64,000 nt of DNA from NCBI RefSeq assembly GCF_029027405.1, contig NZ_CP093396.1, positions 1,178,001 to 1,242,000 of the forward strand, read 5' to 3'. Of the stretch, positions 55,234-64,000 are shown piece after piece (the stretch's first letter is position 1; every line of letters begins with the position of its first letter). This DNA is from Sulfurimonas sp. (GTDB lineage: Bacteria; Campylobacterota; Campylobacteria; Campylobacterales; Sulfurimonadaceae). Made by a program: the position numbers and the translations under genes. The notes under the pieces are model-generated. The model was given only the letters and a program-made list of their open reading frames with translations, did no database searches and was not told the origin of the DNA.

Positions 55234-58200
55234 CTAGTTCCTTTATACATTTGTAGTCTTCTTGTGTTAGGGAAGAAGATTTAAGTTCTTTTATCTCTGC
55301 GTAGTTATTTGCTGATTGAAAGTATACGTTATATTCTATCTCGTATTTAATTGTTACATTCTCTGATTTAAATATTATGGCTACATCTTCTAGCATTTGT
55401 CTCATTATAGTTGATTGAGATGCTGACTGCATCCACATCTTTTTTTCTATATCTGTCTTATAAGGAAGTCCTATAGCCTCAGCTTGTATCTCAAATACTT
55501 TACTTGTTCGTGCTATATGTCCTGTTACATCATATGTTTTAGCTTTTTGTATCTTCTGTACATACTGCTCTTGTTTATCATTGGGCTGTAGTTTAGTGTA
55601 AGAGAGGTAAACTTCATCTACATCTCTATAGAGAGACTCTGAGAGTTTTATGGAGTTTGGCGAATGTAGGTTTATGCTTACACCTGCTGCTTGTAGTCTT
55701 ATGATATTGTTGTGTATTTCTTCTTTTTTTACACTATAACCATATAGCACTGACTTTAGTTGTGAGAGTTCACTTAGCATCGCTGTATCTATTATGCTTG
55801 AGTGAGTATCATAGTTATCTGCTATAAACTCTCTTATCTCTTTAGAACTTGAAAAACCTTTTAGTTCAGAAGATGCTATATCTTTATCTTCAAGTTTAAA
55901 AACTTTATTTGAGCTTTTTAGTGCCTCTAAAAATATACTTGCTCTATAACTTTTGCTAGATTCTATCTCGTTAAAGAAATGCTTGTCATTATGTTGTGTA
56001 GTGTTAAAAAGTAGACTATCATAAAGGTAGAGTTCCATTTTAGAATTCTCTATGGAGTCTTTTAGGAAGTACCATACTATCTCTGTAAGGACGACTGCGC
56101 CAAATGCAACTAAGGCAGGAGAAAAGAGAAGTCCTAGGTAGATGGCATTTTTAGCACCCACTGCTATGAAGTAGTCTTTGTTATTTTCTAGACTTATCTC
56201 ACTTAGCTCATTTACAGCTCCTACCATAGGACCTATAAGACCAAACCTAGCTATGACTTTCATAGTAGATGCAGAGACGATCTTGTTTAGTTTAGCAACA
56301 TGCTCTAGGCTCTCGGGAACAGTTACTCTTGAGAGTCCTCTTGTTCCTGGTATAGTAAGTTTAACCACTGGGTCTCTAGCTATGTTTACAACAGTTCCTG
56401 AAACACTCATAAGGTCTCCTGCAAAGTTTACTAGGTTTGTAAGGTTTATTCTTTTTTTACCTTGGGTAAACTCTGCTATGTTTCCTGCTACCATGAAAAA
56501 GGAAAGGACTTTGCTGGATGCTAGGAGAGATTTGTAGGCAGTAGTTTTTCTGAGTGCTTGGAATTTTTTGTTAAGTTCTGAATCTTTTCCACCAAAGTCA
56601 TCCACAGACTCATCAAACTTACTAACATAAGAGCTTATCCCATCTATCTTTTTAAGTTTTTCATATAGAGTTGTTGAGTCTGTTTTTAGTTTTAGAGCGT
56701 TATCGTAGTTTTGGTCATTGATATTTGAAGTGTTTATCTCTTGTTTTTTTTCTTCTACACTAAAGCTCTCTAAAAAGCTACTGAGGTTTGCTTCTCTTCC
56801 TTTGTCTTGTCTTACTCCACTTGAGAGAACACCAAACAAAGAACCTTTCTTATCAAACGAGTCATACTTATAGTTTGGTTTTTCTACTTTAGCGTGAGTT
56901 ATAAGAGCAAACAGCATCTCAAGGTAGTATTGCTTTATAGGTTCATCATGTAGTGCTTGTGCTTTTTCTTCTCCTAAGGAGTTCATGGCATTTGTTAGAT
57001 GCAGTATGATAGTTTGGATAGCTTTATTATCATTGTTAAAGAGTGAGACTTCTTGTGTCTCTGCATCTAGTTTAGCACGAGGAGCAATGAGTACATAACT
57101 AAGGTTTAAGAGATAGTGATAGTAGTTATGTTTATCTTCATCGCTATCAAACTCTTCTATACTCTTGTATGCATCTAACACACTACTTAGCTCTTTGTTT
57201 TTTAAAGAAGTAGCTACATCTTTTAGTATCTCTTGAGGATTTTTTATATCTTTTTTGTAAAAAATTTCTTGTGCAGAACTACCAGCTTTTAGTGATTTAA
57301 ACCCATAAGCTTTTTTAGCTTTTTCACTTGAAGCCGCTTTAGGGTTAAATGCTATTTCTTTGAGGTAATTATCAAGGTTTTCAAACTCACCAAGAAGAGA
57401 ATCTTTACCTGTTATCATATCTATAAAGTCTTTTTGATACTTCATTTCATCGAAGATATCTTCTTTAGTTTTTTCATTTATTTGTGGAAGTGCTTTTGCA
57501 TTTTTAAGTAGATAGTAAAAAGTCTCACTTGCAGCTTTTAGCTCTGGGAACTCTTCTAACTTCTCTTTATGTTTAGGACTATAACAAAGTGTAAAAGTTA
57601 CATAAGCTAAAGCATCAGATGCATTCTCTTTACCTTTTGGAAGATATCCTTTTCCTTGAAGAAAGAGGTCTTTAGAGTTAAAGCCACGAGAATATTCCGA
57701 TTTGTCTTCATCTTGTGCATAAAAGTATACGAGCTTTTCTATATAAACTCTAAAATATTTTTCATTATAAATTCCATTTTTACTTACTCTTTTAAAAAAC
57801 CCCTTATCTATAAACTTAACTTCATCCATATAATCTTTTGCTGTTTTATAGTCTATAAAAGAACCTAAGTTTAAACCTATCATATTTTCAACAACATGAG
57901 AGCCTAGTTTTTGAACACCATCTAGTAAAATCTCATACTGTGTTTTAAGTTCTTCTATCTGTTCATCATATATAGTTTGTTCTTTTTCATCTACGTACAA
58001 GTACTCTAACAAGTCAGCTACGGCATAAGGGTACTGGTTTTTAGCTCTTAAGTCATCTATGATGGATTTATTTTGTCCATAGTGGTAGCTATAAGAGAAC
58101 TCATACTCATTATATAAGTCTTCTACTTCTCCTACTGGGTCATCTAAAAAGATGATTGTTGAGAGATATTTTCTTGATTTGCTATTTTCTTTTATATCTT

Positions 58201-59095
58201 TAGCGGAGTAGATATGTTTTTTAAATACTTTTTCTGAAAGTTTTATATTTTTAGAGTACTCTTTGTGATGAAAGATGCAACTATTCTTTTTACTTTCTAT
58301 TGTTATACGGGTTGTTGTGAACTTTGCTCTATCTTTATCAGTTAGTTTCACATTACTATAAACAAACTCTAAATCTCCACTTTCTTCATAAAAGGGAATA
58401 TAACGGCGAAGGACTTTAGTCTGTGTATCTTTAAACTGCACATAATACATCTGTGGATTAAAGAGGTCTCCACGATTTACGACTTTATACTCTTTAGTCT
58501 CATCTTTACTTATATCTGTTACATAAAGATAAGCCTCTGTATAGGTAACAAGTTTGTCATTTTTATAAGTTCCATTTGCCACAGAGTAGTAGTCTGATAG
58601 TAGTCTAAAGTCTCTTGCTCCTCTTAAGGCTCTTACTTCTTCAGAGCTTTTTCTTAAAGGGTAGATGCGATGTCTCTCTTTAGCTATGTTTATTGATGTT
58701 TCAAGTTGTGCATCTTCTAAAGCCTTTATGGTTATGTCCTGAGAGCTTCCACTTGACTTTACAGATATTCTAGTATTTCCTTGTCCTGGATTGCTAAGAA
58801 TGAGGGCAACACCTTTGTCAGTTTTACATCCATCTGTTCGTAGAAGATAGTTAGTTCCGTTATTGGAAACATTACTTTCTGTTACAGCAGAACTTATAGC
58901 TACAACCTTTGTACATGGTCCACCATTAGTAGAAGGATTTGGGCATCCTGATATAGCTGCGTTGAGGAGGTCTTTATCAAAAAGAGGCTTTTTTCCTCCT
59001 ATAACATGGTTTGGAACAGTAGATACCAATATAACCTTCCCACCATGTTCACACTTGATAACACCTTCTTCTACAACTATATACGCATTTCCCAT
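55226..59095 (-). CDS. Giant PAAR-like-tipped effector, Eff3
   Basis: 1,289 residues. Residues 1-335 are almost the same as Eff1, including the PAAR-like tip (CEHGGKVILVS, GCPN...GGPC). From about 335 to the end it is recognisably homologous to Eff1 but much changed (for example LDAYKSIEEFDSDEDK against LENYKSIEVFESDDDK), with hydrophobic segments near 875 and 972-1010. It ends CIKELDA. The divergence is spread over the whole C-terminal three quarters rather than confined to a small toxin domain. The mode of action is unknown; the membrane segments recall pore-forming type VI effectors such as VasX, an analogy only. I start at 59095, where AAAGGAAAAAC precedes ATG. Confidence 0.82.
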   Translation of the reverse strand: MGNAYIVVEEGVIKCEHGGKVILVSTVPNHVIGGKKPLFDKDLLNAAISGCPNPSTNGGPCTKVVAISSAVTESNVSNNGTNYLLRTDGCKTDKGVALILSNPGQGNTRISVKSSGSSQDITIKALEDAQLETSINIAKERHRIYPLRKSSEEVRALRGARDFRLLSDYYSVANGTYKNDKLVTYTEAYLYVTDISKDETKEYKVVNRGDLFNPQMYYVQFKDTQTKVLRRYIPFYEESGDLEFVYSNVKLTDKDRAKFTTTRITIESKKNSCIFHHKEYSKNIKLSEKVFKKHIYSAKDIKENSKSRKYLSTIIFLDDPVGEVEDLYNEYEFSYSYHYGQNKSIIDDLRAKNQYPYAVADLLEYLYVDEKEQTIYDEQIEELKTQYEILLDGVQKLGSHVVENMIGLNLGSFIDYKTAKDYMDEVKFIDKGFFKRVSKNGIYNEKYFRVYIEKLVYFYAQDEDKSEYSRGFNSKDLFLQGKGYLPKGKENASDALAYVTFTLCYSPKHKEKLEEFPELKAASETFYYLLKNAKALPQINEKTKEDIFDEMKYQKDFIDMITGKDSLLGEFENLDNYLKEIAFNPKAASSEKAKKAYGFKSLKAGSSAQEIFYKKDIKNPQEILKDVATSLKNKELSSVLDAYKSIEEFDSDEDKHNYYHYLLNLSYVLIAPRAKLDAETQEVSLFNNDNKAIQTIILHLTNAMNSLGEEKAQALHDEPIKQYYLEMLFALITHAKVEKPNYKYDSFDKKGSLFGVLSSGVRQDKGREANLSSFLESFSVEEKKQEINTSNINDQNYDNALKLKTDSTTLYEKLKKIDGISSYVSKFDESVDDFGGKDSELNKKFQALRKTTAYKSLLASSKVLSFFMVAGNIAEFTQGKKRINLTNLVNFAGDLMSVSGTVVNIARDPVVKLTIPGTRGLSRVTVPESLEHVAKLNKIVSASTMKVIARFGLIGPMVGAVNELSEISLENNKDYFIAVGAKNAIYLGLLFSPALVAFGAVVLTEIVWYFLKDSIENSKMELYLYDSLLFNTTQHNDKHFFNEIESSKSYRASIFLEALKSSNKVFKLEDKDIASSELKGFSSSKEIREFIADNYDTHSSIIDTAMLSELSQLKSVLYGYSVKKEEIHNNIIRLQAAGVSINLHSPNSIKLSESLYRDVDEVYLSYTKLQPNDKQEQYVQKIQKAKTYDVTGHIARTSKVFEIQAEAIGLPYKTDIEKKMWMQSASQSTIMRQMLEDVAIIFKSENVTIKYEIEYNVYFQSANNYAEIKELKSSSLTQEDYKCIKELDA

Positions 59096-60174
59096 GTTTT
59101 TCCTTTTATTACAGTATGCACTCAATTTATTAATCTTCTTATATTAACTGTAAATCGGAACACTCACAAACATTTCTTTATATTATGTAATAAGTACTCA
59201 TATTTGTAACTAAAAGGAACACACTATATAACAAAAAGTTGAGAATTAAGGGTTTGCTTACTTTTCAATCTTTTTAAAAGTCATGTTAAAAGGTGGGGTG
59301 TGGCAACTTCCTATGAAGTTTAAAACAACTCCATTTTTATATTTGTTTTTTTGTTCTGTGAAAATTACGGAGATGCCAGACTCTTTTGGTTCTCTTTGAG
59401 AGAGAGAGTCTTTGAACACCCAAACTTCATAATAGACATTATCTTCATGTGAAACCAAACGAGTTTCTAGTAAGTCTTTTTCATTAAAATTACAATGTTT
59501 TTTAAAAATATTAAGTATATATTTGTAGTTTCCTTTTTTTAAAGCGATACTTCTACCTTTTTTACCTGCCCATATATTGTTGTAATAGTCAGCTTCTGGG
59601 GTTGATTTGATTCTGTTGTATCTAGTCGGATGCATGGAGATTTCTAGGTTTTTATTTTGTTGTATAGCTTGGTCTTGCACCATTGTAGAACAGCCACTAA
59701 AAAAAACTAAAGGGATAAATATTGCTATAAATATAGTAAAAAAATCTTTTTTCATGGAACAGATTATACCCTATCATAAAACTTTGAGCAATTTTTAGGT
59801 AAAATATCAAAAATTATAATACATATAAGGTCGTTATAAATGCTTACAGTAGCACTTCCAAAAGGTCGTATAGCCAAAGAAACTTTAGAAATTTTTGAAA
59901 CTATTTTTGGTGATAGTTTTAAGTTTGATGATAGAAAGCTTATCTTAGATACTCCAGATTTCCGTTTTTTACTTGTTAGAAATCAAGATGTAGCGACTTA
60001 TGTTTTTCATCAGGCTGCTGATATTGGTGTTGTTGGGCTTGATACTTTAGAAGAACAAGGCTTAGATGTTATTCGTCTGCTTGATTTAAAGCGTGGAATT
60101 TGTAAAGTTTCTATCGGTATGAAAAAGGGTGAAAAACTTGACCTGAACAAGCCAGATATAAAAGTTGCTTCAAA
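58091..60174. repeat. 2.1 kb duplicated block, right copy
   Basis: Partner of 44545-46628. Here the block continues into an intact hisG, so this side is the original chromosomal context of hisG. Confidence 0.9.
59258..59755 (-). CDS. Lipoprotein beside the effector, copy 2
   Basis: 165 residues, lipobox FFSGC, differing from copy 1 in a handful of residues (for example KKHCNFNEKDL for KKYCNFDEKDL). The conservation of both copies as open frames suggests that the protein is used. It lies between Eff3 and hisG, transcribed away from hisG. Confidence 0.72.
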   Translation of the reverse strand: MKKDFFTIFIAIFIPLVFFSGCSTMVQDQAIQQNKNLEISMHPTRYNRIKSTPEADYYNNIWAGKKGRSIALKKGNYKYILNIFKKHCNFNEKDLLETRLVSHEDNVYYEVWVFKDSLSQREPKESGISVIFTEQKNKYKNGVVLNFIGSCHTPPFNMTFKKIEK

Positions 60175-60463
60175 GATGGTAAACATTACTAAACGCTATT
60201 TTGAAGAAAGAGCAGTTTCTGTTGATATTATTAAACTATATGGTTCTATAGAACTTGCTCCTATTATCGGTCTTGCTGATATGATAGTTGATGTTGTTGA
60301 AACAGGTGCGACTATGAAACAAAATGGCTTAGAAGTAGTTGAGGATATTATGACTTCTTCAACTTACTTGATTGCAAATAAAAATAGTTACATCGCTAAA
60401 AAAGATGAAGTTTTAGATATATATGAAAAAATAAATGAAGTTATTAAAGCAGAAAATGACTAA
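59840..60463 (+). CDS. hisG: ATP phosphoribosyltransferase, short form
   Basis: First step of histidine synthesis, joining ATP and PRPP. 207 residues is the short HisG form, which lacks the C-terminal allosteric domain and needs HisZ as regulatory partner (not in this window). Visible motifs are LTVALPKGRIAKE at the start and VDVVETGATMKQNGL near 155, the PRPP-binding region. A TATAAT at 59815-59820 is a likely -10. It overlaps the methyltransferase gene by 8 nt. Confidence 0.95.
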   Translation: MLTVALPKGRIAKETLEIFETIFGDSFKFDDRKLILDTPDFRFLLVRNQDVATYVFHQAADIGVVGLDTLEEQGLDVIRLLDLKRGICKVSIGMKKGEKLDLNKPDIKVASKMVNITKRYFEERAVSVDIIKLYGSIELAPIIGLADMIVDVVETGATMKQNGLEVVEDIMTSSTYLIANKNSYIAKKDEVLDIYEKINEVIKAEND

Positions 60464-61136
60464 CTTAGACCTCTACGCGAAAGCTGAGCATCTACTAGGG
60501 ATAGAAGAAGCTACAGAAGCACTTTATGATCTTTATCGCTCAGAACTTGATGAGTATAAAGTTAAAACTCTTTTAGATGTTGGCTGTGGTCGTGGTGGTT
60601 TTATTAAACGCATGATTAGTGATGGCGTTGAGTGCAAAGGGATTGACCTTAGTCCTATTATGGTTGATGAGTGCAAAACGCAAGGCTTAGATGCTAAGTG
60701 CATAGATGCTAAAGATGCAAGTGGAAAATATGACGCTATTGTTTGTATATTTGATGTGTTAAACTTTATGAACAAAGATTCTTTACTTGAGTTCTTAGAT
60801 GCTATTTCAAATAGACTAAACGATGATGGAGTATTTATAGCTGATATAAATACTTTGTATGGTTTTAGTGATGTTGCAGAAGGTACTATGAGTAGTGAAA
60901 ATGAGAATGAATTTTTAGTTGTAGATGCCCAGTTTACAAATGATGAACTTCACACAAAATTTACTCTATTTGAGAAGAATGATTCTGAATATAAAAAGTA
61001 TCAAGATACTATTGTTCAGTATTTCCATAAAATAAAAACTTTTCAAAAACTTGCATCTTTAAAACTAATAGATAAGCAAATATTTTCTCTTTATGATACT
61101 GAGGATAAGACACTTCTTATTTTTAAAAAGAAATAA
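60456..61136 (+). CDS. SAM-dependent methyltransferase
   Basis: 226 residues with a class I methyltransferase fold: LLDVGCGRGGFIKRM (motif I) near 45, GIDLSPIMVDECK (post-I) near 66, and YDAIVCIFDVLNFM near 95. The substrate is unknown. I start at ATG 60456 inside the hisG stop (8-nt overlap), because MTNLDLYAKAEHLLG is a natural N-terminus; the upstream in-frame start at 60435 would extend it by seven residues into hisG. Confidence 0.85.
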   Translation: MTNLDLYAKAEHLLGIEEATEALYDLYRSELDEYKVKTLLDVGCGRGGFIKRMISDGVECKGIDLSPIMVDECKTQGLDAKCIDAKDASGKYDAIVCIFDVLNFMNKDSLLEFLDAISNRLNDDGVFIADINTLYGFSDVAEGTMSSENENEFLVVDAQFTNDELHTKFTLFEKNDSEYKKYQDTIVQYFHKIKTFQKLASLKLIDKQIFSLYDTEDKTLLIFKKK

Positions 61137-61159
61137 TAATAGATAGAAAGGAACTTGTT

Positions 61160-61489
61160 ATGAATGGAAATATAATCGTAAGCTATAAAATACTGTGTGA
61201 TTCAGATTTGAACATGAATGTTACACTTCAAGAACTGCTGTTGAATGAGAAAGTATCTAAAGCAATTAAAAGTGAGTTTGCAAAAGGTCTTAGAAATATT
61301 GAACTAAACACAGATGCTAAAGAAGAGTTTTTTAGAGTAGAAACTACTAAAGAGTTATATACTTTTGAAGTATCTAAAGATGATTTCGCAGATATACTTG
61401 TTTTAGCTGAGGAAGATGCAACTTCAAGAAAGTTATTTAAAAAAGATTGTAGTCGCGTGGAATTAGTTGATATTGAGACTCTAATTTAA
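61160..61489 (+). CDS. Unknown 109-residue protein
   Basis: An acidic protein with no recognised domain: NIIVSYKILCDSDLNMNVTL, a helical middle (KVSKAIKSEFAKGL) and ELYTFEVSKDDFADILVLAE near the end. There is a good AGGAAC ribosome site and a 23-bp gap after the methyltransferase, so it is probably in the hisG transcript. No signal peptide or membrane segment. Confidence 0.65.
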   Translation: MNGNIIVSYKILCDSDLNMNVTLQELLLNEKVSKAIKSEFAKGLRNIELNTDAKEEFFRVETTKELYTFEVSKDDFADILVLAEEDATSRKLFKKDCSRVELVDIETLI

Positions 61490-61512
61490 ATAAATAACTT
61501 CATCAAAGAATA

Positions 61513-62508
61513 TTAAAACATATAATTAAGTTTTAATCCATGTACTGAACTAAATTGCTTATCATTTACGAGTGATAGTACACTAGCCGTAGGGTCAGTT
61601 TGAAGAGAAGAGCCATAGCTTACTTGAGTGACATTGGAAAGATAGTTATAGTTTGCATATATAGATATATAAGTCTGTTTAGTAAGCTTATAGCCTACCT
61701 GAATACCTAAATCAACTCCGCTTGAACTTTGTGTGTCACTCAATTTTCTATTAATATTAGTATAATTCGGAGCAAAGTAGTGTGTATAAGCTCCTTTGTA
61801 TGTCGCAAATTTACGATATTGAGAAATTGCAAAATCCATATTTAGCAACCATTTCTTTTTAAATTTAAGATTATAATTTATACCAAGTTTAGCCCCAAAC
61901 AAGTTTTCAGATATTTTTTCTTTTAAGTTAACCGTTGGACTGTCACCCATGAAGTTACCCTTAATATTAGTATCTTTATGGTTTGATCTATATGATGGCC
62001 CAGCAAAAATACTAAAATAAGCATCCTCTCCTAGTGTATACTCCAAAGAAAATAATATATCAGCACCCCAATACTTAAGATCTTGCTCAATATTAGTTTT
62101 TAATACATTGTTTGTTGTTATTGTCCCAACACCCTTTGAGTTATCAAGCATTATCCACCCATATTGTTCATTTGGACCATTGTCCTTGAAATTACTAGAA
62201 CTTGATGCTTTGGCAGCCATATGCCATACTTTAGTATAAATTTTCATGCTATTTGCACCTGCAAAAGTAAGAGGAAAATTAGTTCCAAATGTAACAGCGA
62301 AAGAGTTTCCATTTGCTATATCAAAATCAGTATTTAAATTTGATTTTCTTTCATAATTCCTCTCTCCACGGCTAGCAAAAAAATGATTTTTAACAAATGC
62401 TATATTTGCGAAGCCTGATTCTATAGAAGCATAATATTTTGAAGCTTCTTGGGCAGATAATAGAGTTGAGATTAGAGTACTAATGAAAATTATTCTTTTG
62501 ATGTTCAT
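61513..62508 (-). CDS. Outer-membrane beta-barrel protein
   Basis: 331 residues with a signal peptide (MNIKRIIFISTLISTLLSAQ) and alternating-residue strands throughout, ending GLKLNYMF with the terminal phenylalanine typical of outer-membrane barrels. No further family can be named. I start at 62508, which has AAGGAT in place and begins the signal peptide directly; the in-frame ATGs 10 and 16 codons upstream would put charged residues before it. Convergent with the preceding small gene. Confidence 0.8.
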   Translation of the reverse strand: MNIKRIIFISTLISTLLSAQEASKYYASIESGFANIAFVKNHFFASRGERNYERKSNLNTDFDIANGNSFAVTFGTNFPLTFAGANSMKIYTKVWHMAAKASSSSNFKDNGPNEQYGWIMLDNSKGVGTITTNNVLKTNIEQDLKYWGADILFSLEYTLGEDAYFSIFAGPSYRSNHKDTNIKGNFMGDSPTVNLKEKISENLFGAKLGINYNLKFKKKWLLNMDFAISQYRKFATYKGAYTHYFAPNYTNINRKLSDTQSSSGVDLGIQVGYKLTKQTYISIYANYNYLSNVTQVSYGSSLQTDPTASVLSLVNDKQFSSVHGLKLNYMF

Positions 62509-62544
62509 GTATTTATCCTTGTTCATGTGTTTTTCCTTATTATC

Positions 62545-62566
62545 AAATGATACCAAAATGATACCA
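62545..62566. promoter_or_regulatory. Two 11-bp direct repeats upstream of the barrel gene
   Basis: AAATGATACCA occurs twice head to tail at 62545 and 62556, 37-60 bp before the start codon on the other strand. Tandem repeats of one helical turn suit an OmpR/PhoB-type regulator, which would be natural for an outer-membrane protein gene. Confidence 0.5.
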
Positions 62567-62893
62567 AATTGTCTCTTAATAATTTATTAATTGAGTACTC
62601 ATGTTAAAATGACAAAATAATCTATTTTTGATTTAATGATTTTTGTTAAATATTTCCATTACGCTTGGTTATAGCATGGTTTTAGGCATTTATTATAGCT
62701 TGGTTTATTATCGTGATGGCTGATATATGAGTAGCGAAGAGTCTCTTTTTTTTTAGTTTTTAAATGCTAACTATCATAGTAATATTGAATAAACTTTAAA
62801 ATAGTTGTACTTTCATGTATGAATTGTCTTTATATCATTTGAAAAAATGTATCTAAAATGTCTGTTGAAATCCCAATGCTTAAGCATGACTTT
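62567..62893. other. Intergenic stretch without a gene
   Basis: AT-rich. Contains the near-repeat TATAGCATGGTT / TATAGCTTGGTT around 62673-62703, and the perfect 12-bp palindrome ATGCTTAAGCAT near 62877, just beyond the stop of the MEMO-AMMECR1 gene. Nothing else can be named. Confidence 0.5.
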
Positions 62894-64000
62894 TTATTTC
62901 TGGAGTTCTTTTTCATCAAAAACTATAGCTTCGTATATAAAAAGCTCAGCATTTTTGTATCCATGAAAACCAATACCTACTTTTTCTTCTGAACACTTAC
63001 CTACAAACTCTTCTACATTCCATTTCATTTGTGTTGCGACATGAGGTAGAAATGTTCCTGTTTTAGAGCCTTTTTTTATATAGATGCCATGTTTCCCTAT
63101 GACTATTTCATCTAGTGAAGAGATTTTTTTCCTTGGCGTAAGAACTGATATCTCTATGTCTATATTTTTAAGCTCATTTGGACGCACTTCTTTAAACCTG
63201 CTGTCATTAAGAGCAGATGCAATTGTCATGTCGATAATGACCTTGTAGAGTGCTTCGTCAGGTTCAAATGTACCGATGCAACCCCTAAGTTTATTGTCTT
63301 TATGTAGAGTCACAAATGCTCCTAAAGGTTGTTTTAGTTTAGGAGATATTTTACTCGCATCTATGACTAATCGTTTTTCATTTTTTATGGCTTGATAAAG
63401 AGACATATTGGCAATACGAAGTAGCTCTTGTTTTTCTTGTGAAGTTAGAAAAAATTCATCTGATTTGTAAACTCTCATAGCTCCATAACCGACAACCCTT
63501 TTTTTATCTCCATATTTACTATGTGCTGAGTTTTTATATTCTAATTTATCATACTTGTAAGCTTTATCTTGTGTCATATAAAGAAGTGTAAGAAGTGAAC
63601 TCCACCCACAGGCTGAAGTTTGAAGTGCATCTATCTTTGCTTCTTTGTTTTTTGCTAAAGCATCTATGAACTTTTGTGGGTTATTTTTTGTAAGTGAGTT
63701 CAGTATATTTTTATCTACAATATTTGCATCTTTAAATGTAGGATAATGAGATAGGTCTGTGCTGATTATAAAAAGATTATCATCATTAAAGTGGGGTGAT
63801 AAACTCTTTGCTATTGATTTGATGGTTTCAAGATTTGAAGTAGCTATGATAATAGGGATTATATTTATATTTTCACCATAAAGTGTTTGTAAAAAAGGAA
63901 GTTGTACTTCTAATGAATGCTCTTTTTTATGTGCATCTGGAGTAAAAGTGAAATACTTAGAATCTTGAATGAGCTTAGATGCTAGAGTTTTATTTACTCT
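62894..64000 (-). CDS. MEMO-AMMECR1 fusion protein (AmmeMemoRadiSam system), 5' end outside window
   Basis: The frame is open to the right edge, so the start is missing; about 368 residues are visible. The first part is the MEMO domain (HSLEVQLPFLQTLYG, FIISTDLSHYPTF, ALQTSACGW). The second, from about residue 180, is the AMMECR1 domain (GAFVTLHKDNKLRGCIGT, IDIEISVLTPRKKI, GTFLPHVATQ). In bacteria these two occur with a radical SAM protein as a set of unknown function; the fused form is common. The ATG at 63577 is internal. Confidence 0.92.
   Translation of the reverse strand, partial: RVNKTLASKLIQDSKYFTFTPDAHKKEHSLEVQLPFLQTLYGENINIIPIIIATSNLETIKSIAKSLSPHFNDDNLFIISTDLSHYPTFKDANIVDKNILNSLTKNNPQKFIDALAKNKEAKIDALQTSACGWSSLLTLLYMTQDKAYKYDKLEYKNSAHSKYGDKKRVVGYGAMRVYKSDEFFLTSQEKQELLRIANMSLYQAIKNEKRLVIDASKISPKLKQPLGAFVTLHKDNKLRGCIGTFEPDEALYKVIIDMTIASALNDSRFKEVRPNELKNIDIEISVLTPRKKISSLDEIVIGKHGIYIKKGSKTGTFLPHVATQMKWNVEEFVGKCSEEKVGIGFHGYKNAELFIYEAIVFDEKELQK

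Noticed and set aside
41737..59125. Assembly artefact explaining the duplicated blocks
   Set aside because: The copies differ at many positions, carry different IS insertions with target duplications, and two effector C-termini are distinct, so they are not collapsed or repeated reads; long-read confirmation of the 46.6 kb junction would still help.

Overview
The window is low-GC bacterial DNA that reads as a Campylobacterota (epsilonproteobacterial) chromosome, most like Sulfurimonas or a close relative. This rests on protein resemblance and on the gene order HIT / pheS-pheT-aroA-ispH-rpsA-(small anchored protein)-serA, which matches my memory of Campylobacter jejuni. A UbiD-type menaquinone decarboxylase, a short-form HisG and a selenocysteine-containing SelD agree with that placement.

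Positions 1-14.9 kb are dense housekeeping genes: ubiD-like, argH, osmC-like, a lytic transglycosylase, a HIT protein, then the pheS-pheT-aroA-ispH-rpsA-serA run with several ATGA overlaps. Positions 15.0-19.4 kb hold a complete selenocysteine cassette: selD, itself with an in-frame UGA, a tRNA-Sec gene on the minus strand, selA and selB. Positions 19.4-32.6 kb carry a chemoreceptor, a decayed IS3-family element peppered with short palindromic insertions, a PAS-GGDEF protein, a TolC/adaptor/RND efflux operon whose pump is split into two coupled genes, a DUF255 thioredoxin-like protein and coaX. Positions 32.8-39.2 kb hold a YceI protein, an EF-hand lipoprotein, a coding remnant, an AT-rich type II restriction-modification pair, an IS end remnant and a copper P-type ATPase.

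The unusual part is 39.3-60.5 kb. It is an array, almost all on the minus strand, of very large proteins (about 1,270-1,290 aa) with a PAAR-like N-terminus, each followed by a signal-peptide-bearing Sel1-repeat gene whose start codon overlaps the preceding stop by 8 nt. There are two full effectors (Eff1, Eff3), one displaced and IS-broken module without its PAAR tip (Eff2), and a 41-codon remnant of another. A 2.1 kb block covering the effector N-terminus, a lipoprotein and the 5' part of hisG occurs twice, 13,546 bp apart, leaving a truncated hisG beside the intact one. Eff1 combines an Eff3-like N-terminus with an Eff2-like C-terminus. This resembles the tip-swapping and orphan-module behaviour of Rhs and CdiA toxins. 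Sel1 genes in the array carry G7-G8 tracts that could be phase variable. Three recent insertion elements with clear target duplications sit inside the array.

After hisG come a SAM methyltransferase, a small unknown protein, an outer-membrane barrel protein behind 11-bp direct repeats, and a MEMO-AMMECR1 fusion gene running off the right edge. All functional statements are inferred from sequence reading; no database search was run.
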